Shown here: positions 7,762 through 16,469 of the stretch, piece by piece
How positions within the stretch are numbered: position 1 is the stretch's first letter
Layout: each line of letters begins with the position of its first letter
Assembly (NCBI RefSeq): GCF_025685545.1
Contig: NZ_JAGSYC010000013.1
Location: 1-59,119, forward strand
Source: Granulicella paludicola
Lineage (GTDB): Bacteria; Acidobacteriota; Terriglobia; Terriglobales; Acidobacteriaceae
Direction of reading: 5' to 3'
DNA length: 59,119 nucleotides
Made by a program: the position numbers and the translations under genes
Notes under the pieces: generated by a model
Databases searched by the model: none
What the model was told of the DNA's origin: nothing
What the model saw: the letters and a program-made list of their open reading frames with translations, nothing else

Positions 7762-9210
7762 GTGAAGCATCTCGATCTGCAGAACGAATTCAGAGAGTTG
7801 ATCGCGCAACTGAGGTTTCAGGTTGAGTCCGCGAGTGCCATGGGAAACTATGACACGCACAAGGTAGCGGAGTTCGCTCTGTGCGGTCCTTTTCGCGAAT
7901 TGTACGGATGGACGGCCCTTCGCAACGTAAATTCCGAAGAGGTGAACTTCCCAGGAATTGATCTTGCTGACGATTTGGCGAGGGTGGCAATCCAAGTGAC
8001 AGGAACAGCTGATCTCGCGAAGATCAAGCACACAATAGAGGTCTTCTTCGATCAAGGGCTCGATCAGAAATATGACCGATTAATCATTTTCATCCTAACG
8101 AAGAAGCAAGGCAGCTATTCTCAGTCGTCGGTTGATGCTGACACGAATGGGCGCTTCAGTTTTTCCGTCACCAAAGACATCTGGGACTATCAAGACATCT
8201 CGGCAAAAGCGGCCAGCGCAACACCTCAACAATTGCGAGCCGTCGTCAACCACCTCACAGCCTATATGAGGGGCATTCCGGTCGGTCTTGCCGATGAAGA
8301 TATTGATCCGCCTACGGAACCGCCAGAATCCCTCTTGTCCAATCTGGTGGAGCTGTACTTCCCGAGCACTCTGCACATCGCCCAAATGTCTGCAGACCTA
8401 CTTGATCGGCATGGCAAGAGACGGCCTGGGCAAATGCGTAAAACGATCAGCGAGTTCAACAAGGACCTCAGGAAGCCGGTTCCGTCCGGATATGTCACGC
8501 ACGGCAAACAGATCATCTCGTTTCTGGACCTGACTGATCCAGGTTCCCCGTTCCGTCATCTGATCGAGCCTGGAACCTCTGAGAAGCACACCCCCGAAGA
8601 CTTCCTGAACACCGAGCCCGATCGTGAAAGAGTGTTCAAATCCCTTCTTCGGTCTACACTGCAACAACGTCTCTACCCGGAACATGTGCGTTGGGAACAC
8701 GAAGACCGCCAATTTATCTTTCTCCCACGCGAAGAGGATAAAGACCAACGTTATATCGAGTGGCGCGGTGAGAAAACAGCAACTCGGGCAGTCTTCGATC
8801 GCAAGTACTACAAGAAAGATCCATCAAAGATCCTCCAGCAAAAGCATCTCTCATTTGCAGTTCAGTTTCTCCGTTTCGATGACTACTGGTATATGTCCAT
8901 CACGCCGAGCTGGTACTTCAGCTTTGGTCTCAATTTTTATAAATCGAACTACGCTTTTCAAAGTTTGAGTTGGATAAAGCGAAAAGAGAGCAACCAATCT
9001 GTGGTGAACCACTTTAGATTCATCGCGACGTGGCTCAAAACGATAGATGAAGAGACCCTATTCAGTCCCGAGAGCCATGTGGTACTGCTTTCGTTCGGGA
9101 ATATGTTGACATTCGACGGCGCACCAAGTCTCGATGATTCCAAGTGGCTTCCGATATCTGATTCGTCGGAAGAGGAAGACGAAGTTCCAAGAAGGTTATT
9201 CGACTTATGA
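7762..9210 (+). CDS. SMEK-like domain fused to APAZ-like domain (partner of short Argonaute)
   Basis: 482 residues from a GTG with only a weak SD. Residues about 30-170 resemble the SMEK domain: NFPGIDLADDLARVAIQVTG...KIKHTIEVF...YDRLIIFILTKKQGSY, with Asp67 and Gln78-x-Thr80 where PD-(D/E)XK-like folds place D and (E/Q)xK; the missing Lys leaves catalysis open. Residues about 195-460 resemble the APAZ domain that accompanies short prokaryotic Argonautes, for example KHLSFAVQFLRFDDYWYMSITPSWYFSF and SLSWIKRKESNQSVVNHFRFIATWL. The C-terminus is a Ser/Glu/Asp-rich tail. The stop overlaps the start of the Argonaute gene (ATGA), so the two proteins are co-translated and probably form a heterodimer: Argonaute senses guide and target, and this protein is the effector. 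Described short-Ago effectors include TIR, Sir2, Mrr/DREN-type nucleases; a SMEK type is not one I know as characterised. Confidence 0.7.
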   Translation: MKHLDLQNEFRELIAQLRFQVESASAMGNYDTHKVAEFALCGPFRELYGWTALRNVNSEEVNFPGIDLADDLARVAIQVTGTADLAKIKHTIEVFFDQGLDQKYDRLIIFILTKKQGSYSQSSVDADTNGRFSFSVTKDIWDYQDISAKAASATPQQLRAVVNHLTAYMRGIPVGLADEDIDPPTEPPESLLSNLVELYFPSTLHIAQMSADLLDRHGKRRPGQMRKTISEFNKDLRKPVPSGYVTHGKQIISFLDLTDPGSPFRHLIEPGTSEKHTPEDFLNTEPDRERVFKSLLRSTLQQRLYPEHVRWEHEDRQFIFLPREEDKDQRYIEWRGEKTATRAVFDRKYYKKDPSKILQQKHLSFAVQFLRFDDYWYMSITPSWYFSFGLNFYKSNYAFQSLSWIKRKESNQSVVNHFRFIATWLKTIDEETLFSPESHVVLLSFGNMLTFDGAPSLDDSKWLPISDSSEEEDEVPRRLFDL

Positions 9211-10628
9211 AGCTATCTCATATCAAAGAACCTCGGCTGGCCTTTGCTGACGGAACTCACATCTGTCCGAGGCGGGGCATTGCCACGTATGGAGTCTATG
9301 ACCGCCACTCGCAGACCCGGCGCACTCCGATACTTCTCGGAGTCGTTGGCGTCAGCGCCGATCTCGAAGCCATCGCGAGTCTGCTTGAAAGAATGAAGAC
9401 ACCGATTCAAGGTGTTTCGGATGAACGTAAACGCAACCTGTTTCCTGATTTCTGCGGCTTCAATTCTGGGACCGGCTTTTATGCAGAGTTTGTTTTCAAT
9501 CAGGATCTCGGACGCCCAATCAAGAATTCGGACGTGAGCAAGATAGCAAAGATAAAAAACAGAATCGAAAGGATCGAAGCTGCAATCGATCTCTACTACA
9601 ACGAGATCAAGTTTTTAGCGCAGAACCGACCTGTCGACGTTATAGTGTGCGTTTTGTCTAAACAAATCTACGATGCTGTCAGTAAAGACGCTGTTCTCGA
9701 AGAAGAGGAGCAGCTCGAAACCAGTGTCGAAGTGGATTCGGAACTGAACTTTCGTCGTGCACTCAAAGCGCGAACAATGCACTTCGGAAAACCTCTTCAA
9801 TTACTGCGGGCTGAAACCTTCAAAACAGACGCAAAGAAGCAGCAAGATGACGCAACAAAAGCCTGGAACCTCTCTACTGCGCTTTATTACAAGGCGGGAG
9901 CGACCAACCCGTGGCGCTTGGACAGAGACGCCGACCACCCTCTGTCATGCGCGCTTGGCGTAGCCTTCTACCGAAGCCGTGATAAGAAGAGCATCAATAC
10001 CAGTTTGGCCCAAGTGTTCGATGAGTTGGGCAACGGCCTGATCATGCGTGGCACTCCCGTCCACCTGGATAAGGATGACCGTGTGCCAAAGCTGACAGCT
10101 GAGCAGGCGTATGTCTTATTCAAATCCGCGTTGGAAGAGTACTGGAATGCGTTGCGCACGAACCCAAAGCGGGTAGTTGTTCACAAGACTTCCAACTTCT
10201 CGGACGCTGAAGCGGACGGCTTCTTATCTGCAGCGGATGAGTTGCATATTGACACCGTTGATTTCGTCACCGTCATGGATTCCAAACTTCGACTGTTTAG
10301 GTATGGGGACTATCCACCATACCGGGGCACATCTGTCGAAATCGGTCAAAATCATCAATTGCTTTACACCCGAGGCTCAAATTGGTATTACGGCACATAC
10401 CCCGGAAAGTACATTCCACAGCCTCTTGAGCTCCGGGTTCTGCGTTCGGAACAGAGCGCAGACTTCCTCGCCCGAGAGATACTCGGTCTCACCAAGATGA
10501 ATTGGAACAACACTCAGTTTGACGGTAAGTACCCCATCACTTTGAGTTGTGCCCGGAAGGTCGGGGAGATCATGAAGTACTTAGGGGAGCATGACCATCC
10601 GCAGATTCGCTATGGTTACTACATGTAA
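9207..10628 (+). CDS. Short prokaryotic Argonaute (MID-PIWI), catalytic site substituted
   Basis: 473 residues. The MID region (about 130-240) contains GKPLQLLRAETF...DATKAWNLSTALYYKAGATNPWRLD, typical of guide-5'-end-binding MID domains. PIWI (about 245-473) shows ALGVAFYRSRDKKSINTSLAQVFDELGNGLIMRG, then RVVVHKTSNFSDAEADGF, RLFRYGDYPPYRGT, QLLYTRG, and a C-terminal TKMNWNNTQFDGKYPITLSCARKVGEIMKYL ending RYGYYM. The first catalytic Asp position is Ala253 and the HRD-type Asp is replaced in HKTS, as in catalytically dead short pAgos that act as sensors. No PAZ domain. It overlaps the upstream SMEK/APAZ gene by 4 nt. Expected role: nucleic-acid-guided recognition of invading DNA or transcripts that switches on the partner effector. 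Confidence 0.85.
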   Translation: MKLSHIKEPRLAFADGTHICPRRGIATYGVYDRHSQTRRTPILLGVVGVSADLEAIASLLERMKTPIQGVSDERKRNLFPDFCGFNSGTGFYAEFVFNQDLGRPIKNSDVSKIAKIKNRIERIEAAIDLYYNEIKFLAQNRPVDVIVCVLSKQIYDAVSKDAVLEEEEQLETSVEVDSELNFRRALKARTMHFGKPLQLLRAETFKTDAKKQQDDATKAWNLSTALYYKAGATNPWRLDRDADHPLSCALGVAFYRSRDKKSINTSLAQVFDELGNGLIMRGTPVHLDKDDRVPKLTAEQAYVLFKSALEEYWNALRTNPKRVVVHKTSNFSDAEADGFLSAADELHIDTVDFVTVMDSKLRLFRYGDYPPYRGTSVEIGQNHQLLYTRGSNWYYGTYPGKYIPQPLELRVLRSEQSADFLAREILGLTKMNWNNTQFDGKYPITLSCARKVGEIMKYLGEHDHPQIRYGYYM

Positions 10629-10867
10629 AGGATCCGAAGCCACGGCCAGTTGGACGTTGTCGAGGTCAACTTGCAGGGGGCGACAGCGAAAGCGATTGAG
10701 AAAGACCCAGAGCTTCAAAGATTTTTGACAAACCCTAGGGCCCAACAGGTCCCTGGGACCTTCAACAGCCCTGCCGCCGCAGACGAAATCTGGTCGATCA
10801 AGCGGCCCCGGCGAACCTCCTCAACCGATGACTCGATGACTCGGACTACTCTTGGTCATAAGATTGT

Positions 10868-11491
10868 TCATTCATCGAAGGGCGCCCCATCAATTATGCT
10901 CTTCGGGTTCGGCATGGCTATCCAGCTTTGATGATGAGCTAGGCAAGTGCAGAGGCTATAGGTGTGCTGGTATGGCTGTTTGGTTGCGACCTCACGCTGC
11001 AGGAGTGCGTAGAAGCCATCCTTGAATCCTAAGCGCGGGAATCGTCGGAGAACCTCCGCCACGTCGTCCGGATCCAGTGCAGATTCCGCATCACCACGTA
11101 CGTCGAAGTAAATTCCTTTCTGAAGAAGTCGGCTAGTGTCATCGCGGTACAGATTGACGTCCCACTGGTGGAGCGCGATATTGTCCCAGACACGCCAGGC
11201 CCGATCATCCGCAATGTTCTGATCTAACAGAAACCTTCTAGCGACGTTCGCGCCCTCAATCTCAAAACGATGGGAGCCCTTCACGTAGTCGGTGAGACCT
11301 AAATCATGCAGGGCCGCCGACAGAAAAAGAAGCTCCTGATCCACTGCCGTACCATCGCGCTGCGCAAGTAGCTCCGCAAACCAATAGCAACGCATGACGT
11401 GATTGAAGAGCAATGGGCTCGATACCGAGCGTGCAAACTCTTCTGCCTGAGACACGATAAAGCTATTCGCCGGTTTGATTTCGGTGATCAT
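10868..11491 (-). CDS. HD-domain metal-dependent hydrolase (cyanamide-hydratase-like)
   Basis: 207 residues, SD GAGAGGAA just before the ATG. HD-fold residues: His31 (LFNHVMRCYWFAELLA), His62-Asp63 (AALHDLGLT), His74 (SHRFEIEGANVARRFL) and His108 (IALHQWD). The pattern FNHVMRxYxFA plus AALHDLGL is that of the HD family containing cyanamide hydratase (Ddi2/CAH-like) proteins. The reaction in this organism is unknown; small nitrile-like or phosphate substrates are possible. A copy of the shared 21-bp motif lies about 104 nt upstream, linking it to the same presumed regulon as the enoyl-CoA hydratase and MFS genes. Confidence 0.82.
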   Translation of the reverse strand: MITEIKPANSFIVSQAEEFARSVSSPLLFNHVMRCYWFAELLAQRDGTAVDQELLFLSAALHDLGLTDYVKGSHRFEIEGANVARRFLLDQNIADDRAWRVWDNIALHQWDVNLYRDDTSRLLQKGIYFDVRGDAESALDPDDVAEVLRRFPRLGFKDGFYALLQREVATKQPYQHTYSLCTCLAHHQSWIAMPNPKSIIDGAPFDE

Positions 11492-11594
11492 TGTTTCCTC
11501 TCTTCTTGTTGGATCGACCGAATGGCAGGTACTTGCTACAGAGGGGTCGTTCGATCGGACGCAACGATTACATCAAACGCCTCGCTGTCGTGGT

Positions 11595-11615
11595 ATTGTC
11601 CGAAGGTATTGAATC
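11595..11615 (-). promoter_or_regulatory. Shared 21-bp motif, copy 1 (upstream of HD gene)
   Basis: Minus strand reads GATTC-AATACC-TTCGGACAAT, pointing toward the HD-domain gene that starts at 11491. One of seven similar sites in the window. Confidence 0.65.
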
Positions 11616-11666
11616 AGGGCTACTGGAAGCATTAATCAGCACCGTCAAGCGACGGCCTCCGATGAC

Positions 11667-11897
11667 TCATTTAGTGCTGCAGAAAACACCAGTCTCAATG
11701 ATGTTGCCAAGGTGGAGAAGCTGTTGAGCTTTGTCACTCCTCAAGTTCCCTACCGCAAGAACCGTGTCCCGAGCTTCGAGGAGCTGACGGGCGATTGAGA
11801 CGCCGACAGCAGAGCCGATGTCGGCGGCGAGGACAACTTGTTCCTCACCACCAAAGAAAATGACTCGAAGAGACATGGCCCGTGTTTCTCTGGCCAC
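11667..11897 (-). pseudogene. N-terminal SDR fragment
   Basis: An open frame of 76 residues starting at GTG 11897 (AAGGAA 8 nt upstream): MSLRVIFFGGEEQVVLAADIGSAVGVSIARQLLEARDTVLAVGNL, then a stop after a short unrelated tail. It aligns well with the start of the degenerate SDR at 16848-17606 (KVVLIASCSPELGIELARQFLQAKAFVLTTGS), i.e. the Rossmann beta1-alpha1-beta2 unit only. The remaining roughly 180 residues of an SDR, including the catalytic region, are missing, and the HD-gene promoter region follows. Best explained as the 5' stump of a deleted dehydrogenase; a short expressed peptide cannot be excluded. Confidence 0.6.
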
Positions 11898-11923
11898 TCT
11901 TTGGTTCCTTCACAGTTGTTGGG

Positions 11924-12758
11924 CTATCGGAAGTCTTCTTCTCGGCCGAGACGCTCCCCCATGTTTAGTTCCATGTCTCCAGGCTGCATGAAGCCGAGCT
12001 TTATCAGTCTCTGGAATCGTGCCTGCGTATCCGGCCACACCTGCGTTCCTTGGAACGCATGGTTGGAGTTCCACAATTGAGCTTCTGTGGGAAACCCCGT
12101 CGTGACGTTTACGAGCTTCTTGGCAAGTTCAAGCGGCTGCTTCAGGAAGCTTCCGACTCGGCGGGCAAAGCGATCGACAAACGCATCCAACTCGGCATCC
12201 GGTATGGACCGGTTCACCCAGCCATACCGCTCCGCCGTATCCGCATCGAAGTCGTCCGCTCCGCAAAGGATCTCGATAGCGCGAGAGCGGCCTGTTAGCT
12301 GTGCTACCCATTCCGTACCCCCTCCTCCGGGGACACAACCGACACCCACCTCGGGTTGGCCAAGAATGGCCTTCTCTTTAGAAGCAAATCGAATATCGCA
12401 GGCAAGAGCGATTTCTGACCCTTGCCCGCGGGCACGGCCTCGAATCTTCGCGACGCTGATGACACGTGACTGGGCGAACCGCACGACCATTCGGGACCAC
12501 GCAGTGAATTCAGCGGCGCCAGGTTGATCCGGCATGACGTCGGCTCGAAGAAAGTCATAGTGTGCAATAAAGAAATCTGGGTTCGCGCTTTCGAGGACGA
12601 TCACCTTGACGTCCCTGTCGCTATCGAGCGTATCCAGCAGAACGTTCAACTCCGCAAACATCTCGGGATCGTAGATGTTGATTGGCGGGTTGTCGAACGT
12701 GACGACCCAATATGCTGGTGTGATCTTGCTGATCTTGAGACGTTGGCGTGTAGGCATG
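11924..12758 (-). CDS. Enoyl-CoA hydratase/isomerase family protein
   Basis: 278 residues from ATG 12758 (MPTRQRLKIS...). A start at 12922 would translate through the regulatory motif and is unlikely. Crotonase features: WVVTFDNPPINIYDPEMFAEL, then RGRARGQGSEIALACDIRFASKEKAILGQPEVGVGCVPGGGGTEWVAQL with the oxyanion-hole region and the Glu of QPEVGVG, and the C-terminal helices VGSFLKQPLELAKKLVN. The conserved AGG of many hydratases is replaced by ARGQGSE. The substrate is unknown. The shared motif lies 54 nt upstream. No other fatty-acid catabolic genes are adjacent, so it may serve a specialised acyl-CoA or ring-cleavage step. Confidence 0.85.
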
Positions 12759-12812
12759 ATTTGACCTCTCTGTGAAGCTGCTTCATTACAGCAAGAGAAC
12801 AACCCACCGTCT

Positions 12813-12833
12813 ATTGTCTGAAGGTATTGACTC
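12813..12833 (-). promoter_or_regulatory. Shared 21-bp motif, copy 2 (upstream of enoyl-CoA hydratase gene)
   Basis: Minus strand reads GAGTC-AATACC-TTCAGACAAT, 54 nt before the ATG at 12758. Confidence 0.7.
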
Positions 12834-13079
12834 ACGGGACGACACTGGGGTCCCTCGCCTTGTGCGATCAACGCTGCGCCACTTAGCGGAGGTGGGCTTC
12901 TATCTTGTGATCGCAAGAGCACAGGATTAAGTGTGAGGATTCTGGGGAAAAGCAGACTCGCAGATAAGTGTGATCTATGTCAGTTTTCGCCTTGTTTTTG
13001 TCGGACAATCTCAATCCTCCAAGACATCTGAAAACGTGTCGGTTGCCGACGAGGGCGTAACGACTGGGAGGGACAAAAT

Positions 13080-14072
13080 ATGAAAGCTTGGTTATGGGAT
13101 GGATCTGCGGGAGTCGATCACTTGCAATTGGGAGATGCTCCGAATCCGGCGGCAAAGCAGGGCGAAGTTGTCCTGGAAGTTGATTACGCAGCCCTAAATC
13201 CGGCAGACCTCTATCTGGCCGAGAGACGATACCCTTACCCCGTAAATCCCCCTCTGCCACACGTGTTGGGTCGAGACGGTGTAGGAACGATTGTCCAGGT
13301 AGGCGAAGGTGTGATCGGTGTGCGTGTGGGTGATCGCCGCACGATTCTGCGCAGCCAAGCGGGAGTTTTCCGATGGGGAAGCTTTGCCCAACGGGTATCG
13401 ATCCCAGCAGAGAGCCTGGTCGAGATTCCACCCGGATGGACTGACGAGGAAGCTTCCTGCGCAACCCTTGTCTATATGGCGGCTTATCGTGCTCTGACTA
13501 TGTGGGAACCACTTAAGCCGAACTCCGTTGTGCTCGTCACCGGTGCCTCAGGTGGTGTCGGCGTCGCAGCTGTTCAACTGGCTGCTGCGATGGGTCACAC
13601 CGTGGTCGCTCTTTCGCGCGATGAGGACAAGCAACGGCGCCTGAAAGAACTCGGAGCGGCTTTCGCATTCAATCCGCATGATTCGCATTGGATAAAAGAT
13701 GTAAAGGACGCGTTGAACTCTCGGGGGGTTGATCTTGCCGTGGACAATATAGGAGGCAAACTGTTTCCCGAGGTTATCGCGACGATGGGCGAACTCGGAA
13801 GGATCAGCCTGGTCGGCGAACTTGCGGGCCCAGTGCCTAACTTCGACACTGGAACTCTCTTTTCTCGTCGCTTGCGGATTGGCGCAATGGCGCTCGGCTA
13901 TTACACGCCGGAAGAAACCAGAACTATATGGCATGAACTGCTTTCGGTGATGGCAAAGTCAGGAGCCCGCCCACAGGTCGATCGCGTCTTTCCGTTCGAG
14001 GAATTGCCTGATGCGTTTGAACGTCTGAGAAGCGGTCCGATGGGCAAAGTGTTGTTGCGCGTGAAAGCCTAA
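13080..14072 (+). CDS. Zinc-independent quinone oxidoreductase (MDR family)
   Basis: 330 residues, SD GGGAGGGA. The N-terminal GroES-like domain has VDYAALNPADLYLAERRYPYPVNPPLPHVLGRDGVGTIVQVGEGV and no zinc-ligand cysteines. The nucleotide-binding domain has VVLVTGASGGVGVAAVQLAAAMGHTVVALSRDEDKQRRLKELGA (NADPH-type Rossmann motif). The C-terminus FPFEELPDAFERLRSGPMGKVLLRV is typical of quinone reductases. It probably reduces quinones or enones with NADPH, a detoxification role in keeping with the surrounding efflux and redox genes. It is divergent from the enoyl-CoA hydratase gene; the motif at 12813 points the other way. Confidence 0.88.
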   Translation: MKAWLWDGSAGVDHLQLGDAPNPAAKQGEVVLEVDYAALNPADLYLAERRYPYPVNPPLPHVLGRDGVGTIVQVGEGVIGVRVGDRRTILRSQAGVFRWGSFAQRVSIPAESLVEIPPGWTDEEASCATLVYMAAYRALTMWEPLKPNSVVLVTGASGGVGVAAVQLAAAMGHTVVALSRDEDKQRRLKELGAAFAFNPHDSHWIKDVKDALNSRGVDLAVDNIGGKLFPEVIATMGELGRISLVGELAGPVPNFDTGTLFSRRLRIGAMALGYYTPEETRTIWHELLSVMAKSGARPQVDRVFPFEELPDAFERLRSGPMGKVLLRVKA

Positions 14073-14187
14073 GTAGGACGGCGCATAGGTCCATCAATGC
14101 GTTGAGAATAAGGTTCACATCACTCTCTTGTTCAAGGGAGCTTTATAAGAGGCGCGTGCTCATTCAAACCAAGGCTGCCAACGGTAG

Positions 14188-14222
14188 ATGCTCTTCGGGG
14201 TTCAAATAACTCCGAAGAGTAT
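14188..14222. terminator. Hairpin in convergent intergenic region (possible bidirectional terminator)
   Basis: CTCTTCGG and CCGAAGAG flank a 13-base loop, and the stem extends to about 11 pairs with a G-T pair. It lies between convergent genes ending at 14072 (+) and 14366 (-). There is no T-tract on either strand, so termination is uncertain. Confidence 0.35.
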
Positions 14223-14365
14223 CCCGCTCGTTCTGAACGAGCCTGGACTGCCAATGGAACTACTTTCACGCAGCCGCACAGCTTCTTCCGCTTGATCGAC
14301 ACACAAAGAGCTGAGCGCTAGGCACACGGTGTTGTGCGGGTGACCGCCAAGACTAAGCTGCCCGT

Positions 14366-14595
14366 TTACTGCTTCGCATATCGACCGCTATCGGAAAGAG
14401 TCTGAACAGCGGCGCAATCCGGTTCCGTCTTCGCCTTTTGGATCGCCCCGCAGACATCGCCGATGCTGGCGTTAGGCAGGAGGAGTTCTTTGATGCCGCC
14501 CGCAAAGTGGATGTTTACGCCACCGCCATCACGCGCGACGTAATAGGCGATGGCATCGAGATTTACGTAGTGACCGCAAATGTTGGCAAAGTTCA
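14366..14595 (-). CDS. Small conserved-looking protein of unknown function
   Basis: 76 residues: MNFANICGHYVNLDAIAYYVARDGGGVNIHFAGG...LLPNASIGDVCGAI. It looks like a compact alpha/beta domain with a start at 14595 and a GGAG about 12 nt upstream. The pattern 'VNLDAIAYY...GVNIHFAGG' resembles the short one-domain proteins that report DNA-binding LytTR-like or 'flagellar-FlbD-like' beta strands, but I cannot assign it. A sequence partly like the shared motif (ATTCGA-N6-TCGAAT, 14630-14648) lies about 35 nt upstream. It is 132 nt downstream of the DHA2 pump on the same strand. Confidence 0.55.
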
Positions 14596-14629
14596 TGGCG
14601 GGATCATACTCCGGAATCCACTTCACATG

Positions 14630-14648
14630 ATTCGACAGGTATCGAATG
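14630..14648 (-). promoter_or_regulatory. Weak motif-like inverted repeat before the small gene
   Basis: ATTCGA-CAGGTA-TCGAAT is a perfect 6-bp inverted repeat that shares the GATACC string with the 21-bp motif on the minus strand. Listed as a degenerate candidate only. Confidence 0.3.
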
Positions 14649-14727
14649 CTTCGAAGCGAACGGATTATGGAGGCGCCGTGTGACGATCTGAGGCTTCGCC
14701 TATGCAAGATAGCGCATTGTGGATTCG

Positions 14728-16296
14728 TCAATGGGACCCGACAGGCGGCTTCCCCTTCACCCTTTGAAAGCACCACACTAGTGCGATACAGCCAAAAAGA
14801 AGGACGGCAAGGTACCGGAAGAAATCGACAAAAGCCCAAAGAAGAGCTTGCTGCCCCAGTTCTGTATAGAGCTGTGCTCTCGCAGCTTGTAAAGCGTTTG
14901 CAGATCCGACATGAAGCGAGAGGTAGTGCTCTAGGGCAATGATCCGCTCTTGAAACGGACTCGAGGTTTGAGGCACGTAGTTCAGGATTTCGTTCTGATG
15001 AAGCGCGCTCCGGCGAATGAGTAACGTCTGTGCCACCGAGATCCCAATCGATCCGCCTATGTTTCGAATCAAATTGTAGAGACCACTTGCATTGCCGATT
15101 TCGTCTGGCAGCAATGTTCCATACGATGCGGTGTTGATGGGTACGAAACAGAATGAGAAGGCGAAGCCTGTGGCGATGATGGGAATTAAGAGCGTCGTCG
15201 GGCCGATGGCCAGCGTGATGTTTCCGAAGTAGAGAGCGAGAAACCCAAAGAGCAGAAGCCCGAAAGTAAGAAGATAACGTGTGTCGACTCTCGTCCCTAG
15301 GTAAGTGATAATCGGGAGCGCGACAATAGCACCGAACCCACGAGGAAAGACGGCGACCCCAGCATTGAACGCGGTGTAACCGAGCATCTCCTGAAAGAAC
15401 AGCGGGAGTGTCGTGATCAGGGAGTAGAGTGCCGTACCGAACGAAAATATCAGCAAGGACCCCACCAGAAAATTTCGATTTTTGAGGACCCGGACATCGA
15501 CGAGAGCATTTCGACTGCGTAGGCAGTGAACGATGAACCAACTCAATGCGATGACGAGCGCTAACACGGCCCAACGGAGCCATATTGCCCCGAACCAATC
15601 GTCCTCCTGTCCTTTATCGAGTATGACTTGAAGACAACCGGTCCACACGGTGAGAAGGCCAAACCCAAGGCCATCAAACTTGCCCGCAACTGCATTCCTG
15701 ATGTGGGGCGGATCTTGCACGTAGCGGGCGATCATGAAGAGTGCAAGCGCACCGACTGGCAGGTTGATGTAAAACGCGTAGCGCCAACTGTAGGTGTCGG
15801 TAAGCCAGCCACCAAGAGTGGGCCCGATGACAGGAGCGACGACGACCCCTAAGCCAAACAGTGCCATCGCCAAACCACGTTTAGCTGGCGGGAAGCTTTC
15901 AAGCAGTATGGCCTGAGATAGGGGTTGCAACGCCCCTCCGGAGGCACCCTGCGCGATGCGAGCGAGCAATAGAAGAGCCAAGGTGGGAGCTGACCCACAC
16001 AGGAATGATGCAAGCGTAAATAGTGCAACGCAAGCCATCAGGAAGCGTTTTCGTCCGAAACGGCGCGCAAACCAGTTGCTCGCCGGAAGAATCACGGCGT
16101 TCGCGACCAAATAACTAGTCAGAACCCAGGTGGCCTCATCGTTCGAAGCAGAAAGAGAACCAGCGATATAGGGTAAAGCAACAGAAGCAATCGCGGTGTC
16201 AAGGATCTCCATAAAAGTTGCAAGCATTACCGCCGCTGCAATGAGCCATGGATTCGCGCTTGTTTGATCGATGCTTTGTGAGGGTGTAGCCGGCAT
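14728..16296 (-). CDS. DHA2-family MFS multidrug exporter (EmrB/QacA type)
   Basis: 522 residues from ATG 16296 (AAGGAA 8-9 nt upstream); an earlier in-frame ATG at 16341 lacks this. It has 14 predicted membrane segments. Motif A-like LASNWFARRFGRKRFLMACV and motif C of exporters GVVVAPVIGPTLGGWLTDTYSWRYAFYINLPVGALALF are clear, and the substrate-region TAIASVALPYIAGSL of DHA2 members is near the start. It sits in the inner membrane and exports drugs or organic toxins by proton antiport. A copy of the shared 21-bp motif lies about 150 nt upstream. There is no HlyD-type partner in this unit. Confidence 0.92.
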   Translation of the reverse strand: MPATPSQSIDQTSANPWLIAAAVMLATFMEILDTAIASVALPYIAGSLSASNDEATWVLTSYLVANAVILPASNWFARRFGRKRFLMACVALFTLASFLCGSAPTLALLLLARIAQGASGGALQPLSQAILLESFPPAKRGLAMALFGLGVVVAPVIGPTLGGWLTDTYSWRYAFYINLPVGALALFMIARYVQDPPHIRNAVAGKFDGLGFGLLTVWTGCLQVILDKGQEDDWFGAIWLRWAVLALVIALSWFIVHCLRSRNALVDVRVLKNRNFLVGSLLIFSFGTALYSLITTLPLFFQEMLGYTAFNAGVAVFPRGFGAIVALPIITYLGTRVDTRYLLTFGLLLFGFLALYFGNITLAIGPTTLLIPIIATGFAFSFCFVPINTASYGTLLPDEIGNASGLYNLIRNIGGSIGISVAQTLLIRRSALHQNEILNYVPQTSSPFQERIIALEHYLSLHVGSANALQAARAQLYTELGQQALLWAFVDFFRYLAVLLFGCIALVWCFQRVKGKPPVGSH

Positions 16297-16448
16297 GCTG
16301 CTGGATTCCTTCCGCGTCCTGACTCGGCAGCAACGCGTCAATCATCCGACTTGCCACCATTCTGGGCAGGCAGCGAAACACCGTGGACCACTGGCGTTAC
16401 CTTGCGTTTGCTCCGGTTCAATTACAACAAGAGCTCTCGGCGGGGCAT

Positions 16449-16469
16449 ATTGTCTGAAGGTATCGAATC
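16449..16469 (-). promoter_or_regulatory. Shared 21-bp motif, copy 3 (upstream of DHA2 pump)
   Basis: Minus strand reads GATTC-GATACC-TTCAGACAAT, about 150 nt before the ATG at 16296. Confidence 0.7.

Noticed and set aside
7567..8055. Minus-strand frame antisense to the SMEK-like gene start
   Set aside because: Antisense shadow; the plus-strand protein carries clear domain motifs.
10650..10931. Plus-strand frame after the Argonaute gene (TTG start, 93 residues)
   Set aside because: No recognisable domain, poor start context, and it runs into the HD gene on the other strand; likely chance or remnant.
12759..12922. Longer N-terminus for the enoyl-CoA hydratase
   Set aside because: The extension translates through the conserved 21-bp motif and has no crotonase similarity.
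14160..14240. Possible tRNA-like T-loop string (GGTTCAAAT)
   Set aside because: No cloverleaf can be formed around it; it is the loop of the hairpin at 14188-14222.
14596..15598. 410-residue minus-strand frame covering the DHA2 pump end
   Set aside because: It is out-of-frame with the 14-TM pump; only its last 76 residues (14366-14595) look like a separate protein.
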